A program made the position numbers and the translations under genes. Positions 8,853 through 17,954 of a stretch of DNA of 53,188 nt are shown here, in pieces; position 1 is the stretch's first letter, and the number at the start of each line of letters is the position of its first letter. The notes beneath the pieces were generated by a model, which saw only the letters and a list, made by a program, of their open reading frames with translations, was not told the DNA's origin and made no database searches. Source of the DNA: Hafnia alvei (GTDB lineage Bacteria > Pseudomonadota > Gammaproteobacteria > Enterobacterales > Enterobacteriaceae); contig NZ_FMIQ01000043.1 of NCBI RefSeq assembly GCF_900095695.1, forward strand, positions 1 through 53,188. Direction: 5' to 3'.

Positions 8853-9988
8853 ACATTGTACTCAAATATGGATTATCGAGTCTGATCTTGCTGACATCTG
8901 CCTGCTCAGCGAACGTCAAATTGCCGATTACGCCTGATCTATCAACGGCGCCTCAGCAGAGCGCTACGCGTGTGTGGCCAACGGTTGAGCGACTTTCTGC
9001 CCCCGATGGATTACGTCCGTGCTGTGCTTTTGGCTATAACTTAAAAGCACAAGCGCTGGGGATCCCCGTGCCCTTTTATCAGCTCAATAACGTGGTAGAA
9101 GCTGATTCGTTAGGCGAGCACCACTATAACGACAGTCTGTTTGGTGCGGTTGCCAATCTGATGGGGGTTAGCAGCGAGCAAGATGGCTTGCTATACACCA
9201 CGCAGGGTGGATTTATCGATATTGCGCATGTGCGTGATACGGCGGATATGACGCTCTATCTGTTCAGCCATATTTGGCCGCAGCTGGGTCAGGCGCAAAC
9301 GATCGAGCTCAGCCAAGAACTTGCTAAACGCAAAATCACGCTGTTTGCATTCACGCCTCCGCAGGACGAAGCCGAGCGCTTTACGTTGGCTGCTTATCTC
9401 TCGAGCTATTTAGCGTTCCAAGTAGCCGCGTGGCACGAAATTGCTCAGTGGTATGGTTTTGAATCTGTTCCCGGATTTTCAGAGGGAATTTCTGCTTTTT
9501 CGCCGGAAGATCTCTATTCGAACTTAGTTGGCGCCCGTTTGGCAACGTCGCTGATATTGCAGGGACATACGGCCTCGGTAGCGCAGTTTAATGTGGCGAT
9601 GCAAACGATTCTGCCCGATGCGTTGCATCGTCTAGGTGCGGTTGACGCCAACGACACGCGTTTTCAATTCGATATGCTGGATGGCAATTGGTGGAATAGT
9701 CATCGTGCGGTGCCGGAGAAATTTCTGGTGTTGAAACGTAACTATCAAACGGAAGACGATCGCGTTCCTACGCCGGTGCCTAGCGAGCAGGCAAAGCCGC
9801 TGCGTTTACAGCTTCCCAGCGAGTGGGCAGGCTTGAAGATGCAAGCCTTGGGAGAACTTCAGCTTTGGCCCGGTCGTTCTATGAAGCAACTGCCTGCGCC
9901 TGCCAAATACTATACTTTCCGTGATTTCCCTGCCTTGGCGCTTCATGCCAGAGTGGAGGATGCCGTGGATTTGAGCGCGCAAAAATAG
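8849..9988 (+). CDS. Outer-membrane lipoprotein with DUF4056-like domain
   Basis: A 379-residue lipoprotein. The lipobox LTSAC puts the lipidated Cys at residue 19. The start is TTG 8849, overlapping the upstream stop as TTGA, with AGGGGA seven bases upstream; no later start would keep the signal peptide. The mature part has RPCCAFG (C58, C59), GGFIDIAHVRDTAD (H127, D130, D133) and WHEIAQWYGF (H196, E197), followed by FSEGISAFSPEDLYSN. I recall this pattern as DUF4056, of unknown function. The conserved His/Asp and His-Glu pairs look like a metal or hydrolase site (inference). It is the last gene of the coupled trio and is followed by a strong terminator. Confidence 0.85.
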   Translation: MNIVLKYGLSSLILLTSACSANVKLPITPDLSTAPQQSATRVWPTVERLSAPDGLRPCCAFGYNLKAQALGIPVPFYQLNNVVEADSLGEHHYNDSLFGAVANLMGVSSEQDGLLYTTQGGFIDIAHVRDTADMTLYLFSHIWPQLGQAQTIELSQELAKRKITLFAFTPPQDEAERFTLAAYLSSYLAFQVAAWHEIAQWYGFESVPGFSEGISAFSPEDLYSNLVGARLATSLILQGHTASVAQFNVAMQTILPDALHRLGAVDANDTRFQFDMLDGNWWNSHRAVPEKFLVLKRNYQTEDDRVPTPVPSEQAKPLRLQLPSEWAGLKMQALGELQLWPGRSMKQLPAPAKYYTFRDFPALALHARVEDAVDLSAQK

Positions 9989-10003
9989 TAGAGAGATGAA
10001 GCT

Positions 10004-10032
10004 AAAGGGACGTAAGCGTGCGTCCCTTTTTT
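10004..10032 (+). terminator. Rho-independent terminator closing the outer-membrane trio
   Basis: Stem AAAGGGACG / CGTCCCTTT (9 bp) with loop TAAGCGTG, running into TTTTTT. It sits 15 bases after the lipoprotein stop and may also serve the convergent reductase gene. Confidence 0.85.
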
Positions 10033-10047
10033 GCAATGTTTAGCCGA

Positions 10048-10644
10048 TTAATTTGCTGTTTCGTCAATCACTTCGCGAGCGATAGCGAACAGCGATTGGT
10101 AATGACTCTCGCGATCGGCAATGTCTTCTTCAACGCCTATGGTGTTGTAGAGGAAAGTAATTTTAGTGTCCTCAACGCCTAAGTAGCTGCCACAGCTGAT
10201 GAGAAAATCGGTGATGTTTTTTTCCCAACCGTATTTCACAAAGCCTGATTGCGAGCCGCCAACCAACGCCACCCAACGAATTTTTTTCGCCGGAAACCCT
10301 TTCCCGCCGTAGGCTAGGCCATGGTTCCAAACGCGATCCATATACCCTTTAATCATGGCCGGATAGCTGTACCACCACAGTGGAAAGACGACCACCAGCG
10401 TGTCGTGACCTTCCAGTTCGCTATACAGCTGATGCACGTCGGGTGAGTATTGTTTATTTGGATTTTCCCAGTCCGGCTCATCTTCAACGCCTAGCACAGG
10501 ATTAAACCCTCGGCGGTAAAGGTCGAGCGTAGTGACGTCGATAGCATGGTGGGCGGCTTGGCTTTGCATGACCTCAACAATATGCGCGGTCAATGAGTCA
10601 GCGCGAGGATGCGCCCATACAATATACATTTTCTCTGATTTCAT
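10048..10644 (-). CDS. NAD(P)H-dependent quinone reductase-like flavoprotein (Flavodoxin_2 family)
   Basis: A 198-residue flavodoxin-fold protein. The N-terminus MYIVWAHPRADSLTA matches the FMN/FAD phosphate-binding start of NQO1/MdaB-type oxidoreductases (AHP..xS). The segment VVVFPLWWYSYPAMIKGYMDRVW is the highly conserved flavin-contact region. Family role: two-electron reduction of quinones or modulation of redox stress in the cytoplasm. Start uncertain: ATG 10644 or the ATG five codons later; both have purine-rich leaders. The gene is divergent from a LysR regulator 101 bases away, which probably controls it. Confidence 0.88.
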   Translation of the reverse strand: MKSEKMYIVWAHPRADSLTAHIVEVMQSQAAHHAIDVTTLDLYRRGFNPVLGVEDEPDWENPNKQYSPDVHQLYSELEGHDTLVVVFPLWWYSYPAMIKGYMDRVWNHGLAYGGKGFPAKKIRWVALVGGSQSGFVKYGWEKNITDFLISCGSYLGVEDTKITFLYNTIGVEEDIADRESHYQSLFAIAREVIDETAN

Positions 10645-10745
10645 GGAGTTATCTCAATCTCTTAAGGTGTGGCTGACACTTTACGAGGGAAAGATAATTG
10701 TGTAAAAGTGAGTATTTGAGATGGGTTGATGAAGGATTTTCACTA

Positions 10746-11630
10746 ATGCGGCTGAACTTTTCCGATTTTGCCCCGTTCATCGTTGTGGCGCGGCATAAAA
10801 GCTTTCGTGCGGCGGGAGATGAGCTTGGCTTGTCACCTTCGGCGATAAGTCATGCGATTAAGCAGCTTGAGCAGCGGCTCAAAATCCGGCTATTCAACCG
10901 CACCACACGCAGCGTTGCGCTGACCGAAGCGGGCAAGAGTTTATATGATCGAATGCGCCCCGCGTTTGATGAAATCAATACCATGCTTGATGAAGTGAAC
11001 TGCTTTCGTGATTTGCCCATGGGGACATTAAAAATTAATGCTGCACGTGTGGCAGCCAAGCTGTTCTTGATTCCGTTGGTGGTGGGTTTTTCACGTCAGT
11101 ATCCTGATATCAAAGTAGAAATCACCACCGATGATAAGCTGGCAGATATCGTGGGAGAGGCCTTTGACGCAGGAGTTCGCCCCAGTGCGATTGTGGAAAA
11201 AGATATGATCGCCATTCCTATTGGCCCACCGGTTAAGTTTGTCGTGGTCGCCACGCCGGACTATTTCGCCCAGCATGGAAAACCCAGTTACCCACGTGAA
11301 CTGGTGGATCATCAGAGCGTTATATTTCGTTTTCCCAGCGGGCGGCCTTACCACTGGGAATTTGTTGGGCCTGAAGGAAAGCTAGAGGTCGCCCCCAACG
11401 GTAATATTATTTTGGACGACGTAGATACGATGTTGGATGCCACTTTGCTCGGGGCGGGTATTGCCTTTTTGTATTATGACCAAGTGAAATCTCATCTTGA
11501 AAGCGGCCAGTTGGTTTCCGTGCTCGACGAATGGTTACCGGAGCAGCCAGGATTTCAATTGTATTATCCGAGTCGGCAATACATGACCTGCGGCTTGCGT
11601 GCCTTTGTCGATTATATTAAATCCTCTTGA
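10746..11630 (+). CDS. LysR-family transcriptional regulator
   Basis: A 294-residue LysR-type regulator. The HTH lies at the N-terminus (FIVVARHKSFRAAGDELGLS then SPSAISHAIKQLE and LFNRTTRSVALTEAG). The remainder is a typical LysR effector domain. The start is ATG 10746 with AAGGA nine bases upstream; a TTG 16 codons earlier is also open but lacks a site and family support. Its divergent neighbour, the flavodoxin-fold reductase, is the likely target, a common arrangement where the regulator responds to quinones or electrophiles. The inducer is unknown. Confidence 0.92.
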   Translation: MRLNFSDFAPFIVVARHKSFRAAGDELGLSPSAISHAIKQLEQRLKIRLFNRTTRSVALTEAGKSLYDRMRPAFDEINTMLDEVNCFRDLPMGTLKINAARVAAKLFLIPLVVGFSRQYPDIKVEITTDDKLADIVGEAFDAGVRPSAIVEKDMIAIPIGPPVKFVVVATPDYFAQHGKPSYPRELVDHQSVIFRFPSGRPYHWEFVGPEGKLEVAPNGNIILDDVDTMLDATLLGAGIAFLYYDQVKSHLESGQLVSVLDEWLPEQPGFQLYYPSRQYMTCGLRAFVDYIKSS

Positions 11631-11733
11631 ACGAATGGCTGAAAATTATTCAGCTGTAAACCTACTTCGCCCAACATTCATGCGCGTCCTTGAGTAGAAT
11701 TGCTGCCTAAATCTGCAATGGGCAAAAGACTTC

Positions 11734-12603
11734 GTGATTTTATTACTTCTCACCACCGTATTGTGGGCATTTTCATTCAGCTTGATTGGGGTTTATCTGG
11801 CCGGTCAGGTTGATGGTTGGTTTGCGGTATTAGTGCGAGTGGCGCTTGCTGCGCTGGTCTTTTTACCCTTCTTGCGCTGGCGTGGGGTACAAGCCAAACA
11901 GGCTTTGCTGTATATGGCGCTCGGTGCCTGCCAGCTGGGAGTGATGTACCTGTTTTACTACCAGTCTTTCTTGTATCTCTCGGTACCAGAAGTTCTGCTG
12001 TTTACCATCATGACGCCGATTTACGTCACGCTGATCTACGATCTGATGCAGGGAAATCGGCTGCGCTGGGGATATTTATTCAGCGCGCTGCTGGCGGTTT
12101 TAGGGGCGCTGATTATTCGCTATAACCCGTTAAGCCCTCAGTTTTTACTCGGTTTTGCTCTGATTCAGGGCGCTAATATTTGTTTTGCGATAGGTCAGGT
12201 TGGCTATAAGCGCGTGATGGAAATCAGCCCTATGCCGCAGCGCAACGCGTTTTCATGGTTCTATTTGGGGGCGCTTTGTATCGCTTTACCGGCGTGGCTG
12301 CTGTTTGGTCATCATCAGATGATGCCCACCACGGGATTACAGTGGGGGATTTTGATTTGGCTTGGCGTGGGGGCTTCCGGTATGGGCTACTTCATGTGGA
12401 ACTATGGGGCGACGCAGGTGGATGCCGGTACGTTAGCCATCATGAATAACGTGCTGATCCCGGCGGGGCTGCTGGTTAATCTGGCGATCTGGCAGCAGCA
12501 CCCGGACTGGATCAGGCTGATTGCTGGTGGCGCGGTGATTGCGCTTTCTCTATGGGTGCACCGTCGATGGATTGTTCGTCGTGAGATAAAGCATCACGGG
12601 TGA
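11734..12603 (+). CDS. yigM: High-affinity biotin transporter YigM/BioP (EamA/DMT family)
   Basis: A 289-residue protein with ten predicted membrane helices. It aligns along its length with E. coli YigM (for example [44 protein letters not shown]). Known role in E. coli: biotin uptake at the inner membrane. The start is GTG 11734, since E. coli also begins a few residues before the [10 protein letters not shown] segment. The ribosome site is weak. It lies beside metR as in E. coli. Here its last 92 bases overlap the end of the convergent metR frame, so the tails of both proteins share DNA. Confidence 0.93.
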   Translation: MILLLLTTVLWAFSFSLIGVYLAGQVDGWFAVLVRVALAALVFLPFLRWRGVQAKQALLYMALGACQLGVMYLFYYQSFLYLSVPEVLLFTIMTPIYVTLIYDLMQGNRLRWGYLFSALLAVLGALIIRYNPLSPQFLLGFALIQGANICFAIGQVGYKRVMEISPMPQRNAFSWFYLGALCIALPAWLLFGHHQMMPTTGLQWGILIWLGVGASGMGYFMWNYGATQVDAGTLAIMNNVLIPAGLLVNLAIWQQHPDWIRLIAGGAVIALSLWVHRRWIVRREIKHHG

Positions 12604-13519
12604 CTTTGCCGTGATAGACCTGCGCATCGCGTACGAACGGTAGATGCTCACAGGCATGACGGCGGGCGGAATCAATAAAGGCTTCGGTAACGGGCTGGTT
12701 TTGCTCACCGTCGCGAACCGCAGAGTATAAACGGCTCCACAAACCGTCACCGAGAGGCTTGGTGACAACTAAGCCTTGGCGTTCCACATTTTCTACTACC
12801 CAATGCGGTAGTGCTGCAATGCCCATCCGCGCCGCAACCATTTGAATCAGCAACAGCGTGTTATCCACACTTTTCAGCGCAGGCGTTACCCCCGCTGGCT
12901 GTAGGAAGTGGCGCCATACGTCTAGGCGTTGGCGTTGCACCGGATAAATCAGCAACGTTTCATCGGCTAAATCCTGCGGCGTTATTTCAGCTTTACCTGC
13001 CAAAGGATGATCGGGTGAAAGCACCAACCGAACCTCATAATCAAACATCGGCGTGTAATGCAAATGGCTGCGCGGCAAGATGTCTGACGTCATAACCAGA
13101 TCCAATTCACCTTGTTGCAGCGCCGGCTGGGGATCGAAGGTAACACCTGAGTGGAAATCGACGGAAACATCCGGCCAGTGTTCACGGAATTTATCTAGCG
13201 CTGGGGTAAGCCATTGGATACAGCTATGGCATTCGATGGCGATGCGCAGCGCACTTTGGTGTGGCTCGTTGCAGGCTTTCAACGCCTGTTGGATCTGCGG
13301 CAAAACCTGTTCTGCCAATCTCAACATAATCTCACCCTGCACGGTAAAACGCAGTGGCTGGCTTTTGCGTACAAATAAGCGATAGCCCAAACGTTCCTCT
13401 AAATCACTGAACTGATGTGAAAGGGCGGACTGCGTTTGATGCAGTTGCGCTGCCGCAGCGGCTAACGAGCCCGTATTTCTCAGAGCCTGTAGCGTCCTTA
13501 AGTGTTTCAGTTCGATCAT
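12512..13519 (-). CDS. metR: LysR-family regulator MetR (methionine synthesis)
   Basis: A 335-residue LysR protein close to E. coli MetR. The HTH is at residues 1-60 ([35 protein letters not shown]). [14 protein letters not shown] and [17 protein letters not shown] are near-identical landmarks in the effector domain. Known role: activates metE and metH with homocysteine as co-effector. It is divergent from metE, as in other enterics. It is about 18 residues longer than E. coli MetR, and the extra tail is encoded in DNA overlapping yigM. Expression is probably repressed by MetJ through the box at 13584-13615. Confidence 0.96.
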   Translation of the reverse strand: MIELKHLRTLQALRNTGSLAAAAAQLHQTQSALSHQFSDLEERLGYRLFVRKSQPLRFTVQGEIMLRLAEQVLPQIQQALKACNEPHQSALRIAIECHSCIQWLTPALDKFREHWPDVSVDFHSGVTFDPQPALQQGELDLVMTSDILPRSHLHYTPMFDYEVRLVLSPDHPLAGKAEITPQDLADETLLIYPVQRQRLDVWRHFLQPAGVTPALKSVDNTLLLIQMVAARMGIAALPHWVVENVERQGLVVTKPLGDGLWSRLYSAVRDGEQNQPVTEAFIDSARRHACEHLPFVRDAQVYHGKVTRDALSHDEQSIDGAPIEKAQSPRHQQSA

Positions 13520-13583
13520 GAGAGTCTTTCACCTTGAGTGTGAATAATTTGCGCTTGTTCGATATACAGTACCTGTGGATTAT

Positions 13584-13615
13584 GGATGTGTAAACATCTA
13601 GATGGCTATACACAT
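13584..13615. promoter_or_regulatory. Candidate MetJ operator (met boxes) between metR and metE
   Basis: Consecutive 8-mers AAACATCT (13592-13599) and AGATGGCT (13600-13607) each match the met-box AGACGTCT at six of eight positions. The flanking 8-mers GGATGTGT and ATACACAT match more weakly. Tandem boxes are what MetJ needs to bind cooperatively. The site lies 65-96 bases upstream of metR. Confidence 0.55.
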
Positions 13616-13616
13616 C

Positions 13617-13722
13617 ATAATTCAAGTTGCTGATGCGTTGGTTATGTTTGTTTACCCTAGTGACATCGCGATCTACCTCCTAGGGGCTGACAAACTTTCC
13701 GCCGTTCTTCAAACAGAATTAT
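13617..13722. repeat. Degenerate palindromic intergenic repeat, copy 1
   Basis: A 106-bp imperfect palindrome: outer arms ATAATTC (13617-13623) / GAATTAT (13716-13722) and inner arms CCCTAG (13655-13660) / CTAGGG (13680-13685). The wording (TTCAAGTTGC, GCGTTGG, CCTAGGGG) resembles the dispersed palindromic repeats of Yersinia, Serratia and related genera as I remember them. It fills much of the metR-metE interval, so it would sit in the metE 5' region. Confidence 0.5.
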
Positions 13723-13800
13723 TCAGAGTATAGCCACCATAATTCCGACGCCGAGCGCGGCTATATCGGTGATATCTCTCTACATAATGGGGTAAGAATA

Positions 13801-16077
13801 ATGAGCGTAATCAATCACACTTTAGGTTTTCCGCGTGTCGGCCTGCGTCGCGAACTGAAAAAAGCACAGGAAAGTTACTGGGCGGGCACTATCTCTCAAG
13901 ACGAGCTGCTGAGCGTGGGGAAAGAACTGCGTGCTCGCCATTGGCAACAGCAGCAACAAGCGGGCGTTGATTTACTGCCGGTCGGTGATTTTGCATGGTA
14001 TGACCATGTACTAACCACCAGTCTGTTGCTGGGCAACGTACCGGCTCGCCATCAAAATGCAGACGGCTCAATCGATCTGGATACGCTTTTCCGTATCGGC
14101 CGTGGACGTGCGCCAAGCGGCGAGCCTGCTGCTGCTGCTGAAATGACCAAATGGTTCAACACGAACTATCACTACATGGTACCGGAATTCACGCAGGGGC
14201 AGAAATTCTCTCTAGGATGGACGCAGTTGTTAGAAGAAGTGGATGAAGCGTTGGCGTTGGGTCATAACGTCAAGCCAGTGCTGCTCGGGCCAATCACCTA
14301 TCTGTGGCTTGGTAAGGTCAAAGGCGCGCAGTTTGACCGCTTAGACCTTCTGCAAGATATTTTGCCAGTTTACCAACAGGTTCTGAAAGCGTTGGCAGAT
14401 CGCGGTATTGAATGGGTACAAATTGATGAGCCTGCGCTGGTGCTCGAATTGCCGCAGGAATGGCTCGATGCTTATCAGCCTGCCTATCAAGCGTTGGCGG
14501 GGCAGGTGAAACTGCTGTTAACCACCTATTTCGAAGGGATCAGTCATAATCTTGAAACCATCCGTTCGTTGCCGGTTCAAGGCCTGCACGTTGATGCGGT
14601 ACATGGTAAAGATGACCTGAACGCCTTGCATAATGCGCTGCCGCAGGAGTGGGTGTTATCGGTCGGTGCGATTAATGGCCGTAACGTATGGCGTGCTGAC
14701 GTCAGCCAGTGGTTCGAGCGCATTCAGCCGCTGGTGGCTCAGCGTCAAATTTGGGTGGGTTCTTCATGTTCCCTGCTGCATAGCCCGATTGATTTGAGCG
14801 TGGAAACACGTTTGGACGAAGAGGTGAAAAGCTGGTTTGCGTTTGCTCTGCAAAAATGTGCTGAGTTGGCGCTATTAACTCAGGCAATTAACGAGCCGGT
14901 TGCAGAGAATCTGCAAGCTCTGACGGATTACAGCGCACCGATCCGTGAGCGTCGTAGCTCTCGACGAGTGCATAACGCGCAGGTGGAGCAACGTCTGGCG
15001 GCGATTACGCCACGTGATAGCGCCCGTAACCAGCCTTATGAACAGCGTGCTGAAGCCCAGCGTAAGCGTTTCAATTTACCGGCATGGCCAACAACAACCA
15101 TTGGTTCATTCCCGCAAACCACGGAGATTCGGGGCCTGCGTTTAGATTTCAAACAAGGCCGCGTTGATGCCAACAACTATCGCACGGGCATCAGCGAGCA
15201 CATCAAACAGGCCATTGCCGAACAGGAACGTTTAGGTCTGGACGTGTTGGTGCATGGTGAAGCCGAACGTAATGACATGGTGGAATATTTCGGTGAGCAT
15301 CTTGATGGCTTTGTATTTACCCAAAATGGCTGGGTGCAGAGCTACGGTTCTCGCTGCGTTAAACCTCCGGTTATTATTGGTGATATTAGCCGTCCTGAAG
15401 CGATCACCGTTGAGTGGGCGAAATACGCTCAGTCGCTAACGGACAAACCGGTGAAAGGCATGCTGACAGGGCCGGTGACGATCCTCTGCTGGTCATTCCC
15501 GCGTGAAGATGTGACGCGTGAAACCATTGCGAAGCAAATCGCGTTGGCATTGCGTGACGAAGTCGAAGATTTAGAAAAAGCGGGCATTGGTATTATTCAG
15601 ATTGATGAACCGGCACTGCGTGAAGGTTTACCGCTGCGTCGCTCCGATTGGCAGGCTTATTTGGAGTGGGCGGTTGACGCTTTCCGACTGAATGCGGCGG
15701 TTGCACAAGACGACACCCAGATCCACACGCATATGTGTTACTGCGAGTTCAATGACATCATGGATTCTATCGCGGCGCTGGATGCCGATGTGATCACCAT
15801 AGAGACCTCTCGTTCTGATATGGATCTGCTGGAAGCATTTAAAGAGTTCGAATATCCAAACGAAATCGGCCCTGGCGTGTATGACATCCATTCGCCAAAT
15901 GTGCCGAGCGTTGAGTGGATTGAAGATCTACTACGTAAAGCCGCGCAAAACATTCCGGCTGAGCGTCTGTGGGTAAACCCAGACTGTGGCTTGAAGACCC
16001 GTGCATGGCCAGAAACGCGCCAGTCATTGGCGAATATGGTCAAAGCAGCGCAGCGTCTGCGTGAGCTTGCGGCTTAA
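13801..16077 (+). CDS. metE: Cobalamin-independent methionine synthase MetE
   Basis: A 758-residue enzyme (E. coli 753) that transfers a methyl group from 5-methyltetrahydropteroyl-triglutamate to homocysteine, the last step of methionine synthesis. It has the typical two-barrel layout: N-terminal [18 protein letters not shown], and C-terminal [10 protein letters not shown] with [16 protein letters not shown]. Zinc ligands are visible at H644 and C646 ([11 protein letters not shown]) and C729 ([10 protein letters not shown]). The start ATG 13801 has GGGGTAAGAATA before it. It is divergent from its activator gene metR. I find no cobalamin riboswitch in the leader; control is probably through MetR and MetJ. 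Confidence 0.98.
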   Translation: MSVINHTLGFPRVGLRRELKKAQESYWAGTISQDELLSVGKELRARHWQQQQQAGVDLLPVGDFAWYDHVLTTSLLLGNVPARHQNADGSIDLDTLFRIGRGRAPSGEPAAAAEMTKWFNTNYHYMVPEFTQGQKFSLGWTQLLEEVDEALALGHNVKPVLLGPITYLWLGKVKGAQFDRLDLLQDILPVYQQVLKALADRGIEWVQIDEPALVLELPQEWLDAYQPAYQALAGQVKLLLTTYFEGISHNLETIRSLPVQGLHVDAVHGKDDLNALHNALPQEWVLSVGAINGRNVWRADVSQWFERIQPLVAQRQIWVGSSCSLLHSPIDLSVETRLDEEVKSWFAFALQKCAELALLTQAINEPVAENLQALTDYSAPIRERRSSRRVHNAQVEQRLAAITPRDSARNQPYEQRAEAQRKRFNLPAWPTTTIGSFPQTTEIRGLRLDFKQGRVDANNYRTGISEHIKQAIAEQERLGLDVLVHGEAERNDMVEYFGEHLDGFVFTQNGWVQSYGSRCVKPPVIIGDISRPEAITVEWAKYAQSLTDKPVKGMLTGPVTILCWSFPREDVTRETIAKQIALALRDEVEDLEKAGIGIIQIDEPALREGLPLRRSDWQAYLEWAVDAFRLNAAVAQDDTQIHTHMCYCEFNDIMDSIAALDADVITIETSRSDMDLLEAFKEFEYPNEIGPGVYDIHSPNVPSVEWIEDLLRKAAQNIPAERLWVNPDCGLKTRAWPETRQSLANMVKAAQRLRELAA

Positions 16078-16136
16078 TAGGTATAGATTTTGTAGGGTTA
16101 GTGATTCTATAGGTCGTCTAGTAAATCGAGATACAC

Positions 16137-16252
16137 GGGGCTACCGCAGGGTGGGGCGCTCCGGCAGCTAAAGCTGCTACGACCCCATCCCTACGGTTCC
16201 CCTAAAATCAAATTGGGATTCATTTTCGGATGCTGCGCAAGGCAGCATCCGA
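16137..16252. repeat. REP/ERIC-like hairpin pair downstream of metE
   Basis: First element (16137-16202): a long imperfect hairpin with ends GGGG/CCCC, then CTACCGCAGGG against CCCTACGG, TGGGG/CCCCA, and an inner stem GCAGC-TAAA-GCTGC. Second element (16226-16252): a perfect 11-bp stem TCGGATGCTGC / GCAGCATCCGA with loop GCAAG. Neither is followed by a T run on either strand, so they look like REP-type palindromes rather than terminators. They lie between the 3' ends of convergent genes, the usual REP position. Confidence 0.6.
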
Positions 16253-16260
16253 CTCATCGG

Positions 16261-16749
16261 CTACAGGCATTGAGGAATTGCGACAAAGGAGCTGCCGTCG
16301 TTGGTGGTGAGATAGTACGTTGCGTTTGCTGGCTGATAAATTAAATGCTTACCGCTGCGATATCCGCGCAGACTATCGACATCAGCACTGTACCAGCGCT
16401 CGCTAGCATTGTTAGGGCTTTTATCATAGGCATCCCCACCGATACTTTTGTTTTCTAACAGTAAATTACTCGCCCAAATAGATTCTTGTGCATTTCCACT
16501 CCAGCCAAATCGCTTTGCTTTGTCGGTGGTGACATAGCTAGTGGGTAGCTCTTGGTGCTGATTGATTTGGCGGATTAAAGAGCTCAAACCCTGAGTATCA
16601 TTGATGGTTGCTGAAGATTGGTGCATCAGCTGTTCGTTGGCCTGACGTACAACGTTTTCGCAGTTAGGCAGCTGTTCCGCCAAACTGGACGCAGAAAACA
16701 CCAGCAACGCTGAAGCCAATAAGGTGTGATGGTATCTGATTTTTCTCAT
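16261..16749 (-). CDS. Secreted barnase-fold ribonuclease-like protein with altered active site
   Basis: A 162-residue exported protein. The start is ATG 16747-16749 with GGAGG six bases upstream; the open frame extends 12 codons further but without a site. Signal peptide about 1-25 (ending SSLAEQ). Residues 65-162 follow barnase closely: LPTSYVTTDKAKRFGW, NKSIGGD, ADVDSLRGYRS, HLIY, TT. Against barnase, Arg83 is kept (R131), but Glu73 is S121, Arg87 is H135 and His102 is D151, so the usual general base and acid are gone. C30 and C161 could form a disulphide. The fold assignment is strong, and ribonuclease activity is doubtful. No barstar-like gene is adjacent. Confidence 0.82.
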   Translation of the reverse strand: MRKIRYHHTLLASALLVFSASSLAEQLPNCENVVRQANEQLMHQSSATINDTQGLSSLIRQINQHQELPTSYVTTDKAKRFGWSGNAQESIWASNLLLENKSIGGDAYDKSPNNASERWYSADVDSLRGYRSGKHLIYQPANATYYLTTNDGSSFVAIPQCL

Positions 16750-17051
16750 AATTTGCCTCCGTACGTAGCTAAACCTATGAATCAAACCGTCATGGAGCTG
16801 TTGCGTATAACGAGGCCATCACACGATGTGATGTCCTGCCGAATAGGGTGTTTTAGTTATGAGCAAAGAAGGTTTGTGAGAAATGAATTTGTAGTTACTC
16901 ATTCCTTAAGAATATAAAACCAAACAATTTGCAACAAAGCATTAACATAATGTGCCATGCGATGAAAAGGTCAAACCAAAGAACCTCTTGGCACTAAATG
17001 GTCTGTGTTATGCTCAAAAAACGAATCAAACCCATTGATATCTAGGATGCA
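16750..17051. other. Divergent intergenic region, barnase-like gene / yijO
   Basis: About 300 bases without a gene. It holds the ribosome site of the barnase-like gene, an inverted repeat ATCACA-CGA-TGTGAT (16818-16832) of unknown meaning, and a possible yijO promoter with TTGGCA (16988-16993) and TATGCT (17009-17014), although the 15-bp spacer is short. Confidence 0.4.
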
Positions 17052-17954
17052 ATGCTGATGAGAGAACTTACCCATGCGCTGACGTTGTGGATGCAGCAGC
17101 CTGAGCGGCAAGGACAGGTGTATTTTACGGGTAATCAGCAACCTGCACCGGAACTGGCATATCAGGTTAATTTCCCACGCTTAGAACTGGTGTTGGAAGG
17201 CCAGCAAAAAATGAGATGGGAGGACGTGCAAGGCGGCTCGGCTGAGCATGTTCTGCAAGCGGGTGATGCCCTGTTTGTACCGGCTGGGGGGTGGAATAGC
17301 CCTGAATGGAGCACGCCGGTAACCACGTTGAGCGTTTTATTCGGTAAGCAACAGCTTGGTTTTAGTTTGTTACGCTGGAACGGTGAGCAGTATCAGGATT
17401 TGGGTAAGCAGAATGTGGCGCGCCGTGGCCCACGTGTGGGCTCATTTTTATTGCAGGCGCTGAACGAACTGACCTGGAACCAGCGCGATCAAAACACAGC
17501 ACGTTTCATCGTGAAGGGATTGATCAGCCATTGTTTAGACTTGCTCGGCAGTCAGGTTCAGACCGCATCGCGTAGTCAGGCGCTGTTCGACGCGGTGCGT
17601 CAGCATGTTGATGAGTTTTATCGCGATCCGTTAACCCGTGAGTCTGTTGCGCAGGCATTTTATATTTCGCCTAATTACCTTTCACATTTATTCCAAAAAG
17701 CGGGGGGCGTCGGTTTTAATGAATATCTCAACTACACGCGCCTTGAGCAGGCCAAGCATTTACTGAAACGCTACGATATGAAAGTGAAGGAAGTCGCTCA
17801 TGCGTGCGGTTTTGTGGATAGTAACTACTTTTGTCGACTGTTTCGGAAAACGACTGAACGTTCTCCCTCGGAGTATCGTCGCCAGTATCGGAGTCAGTTA
17901 TTGGATAAGGTGCAGCAAAACGGTCTAGAGAATGTTCTATCTAGCGAATGTTGA
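17052..17954 (+). CDS. yijO: AraC-family regulator YijO
   Basis: A 300-residue AraC-type regulator. An N-terminal cupin-like sensing part is visible (PRLELVLEGQQKMRWEDV, AGDALFVPAGGWN). The C-terminal double HTH covers about residues 185-285 (LTRESVAQAFYISPNYLSHL, EVAHACGFVDSNYFCRLFRK, SPSEYR). E. coli has yijO at the same place beside frwD, so this is probably the regulator of the frw/pfl cluster, although that control is not established. Start: ATG 17052; the in-frame ATG at 17058 has better spacing from AGGA and may be the real one. Its 3' end overlaps the convergent frwD by 14 bases. Confidence 0.9.
   Translation: MLMRELTHALTLWMQQPERQGQVYFTGNQQPAPELAYQVNFPRLELVLEGQQKMRWEDVQGGSAEHVLQAGDALFVPAGGWNSPEWSTPVTTLSVLFGKQQLGFSLLRWNGEQYQDLGKQNVARRGPRVGSFLLQALNELTWNQRDQNTARFIVKGLISHCLDLLGSQVQTASRSQALFDAVRQHVDEFYRDPLTRESVAQAFYISPNYLSHLFQKAGGVGFNEYLNYTRLEQAKHLLKRYDMKVKEVAHACGFVDSNYFCRLFRKTTERSPSEYRRQYRSQLLDKVQQNGLENVLSSEC

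Noticed and set aside
11651-11664. CTGTAAACC upstream of yigM, resembling half of a BirA operator
   Set aside because: The second half GGTTTACA is missing at the expected distance, so biotin control cannot be claimed.
13519-13531. TGAG-AGTCT-TTCA as a MetR binding site
   Set aside because: It matches the TGAA-N5-TTCA pattern at seven of eight bases, but it overlaps the metR start codon and is far from metE, so I do not list it.
13520-13800. Cobalamin riboswitch in the metE leader
   Set aside because: No B12-box-like core or multi-stem layout is visible; the space is taken by the met boxes and a palindromic repeat.
16818-16832. ATCACA-CGA-TGTGAT inverted repeat as a CRP site
   Set aside because: The half-sites are in the wrong order (TCACA before TGTGA) with the wrong spacing for CRP.
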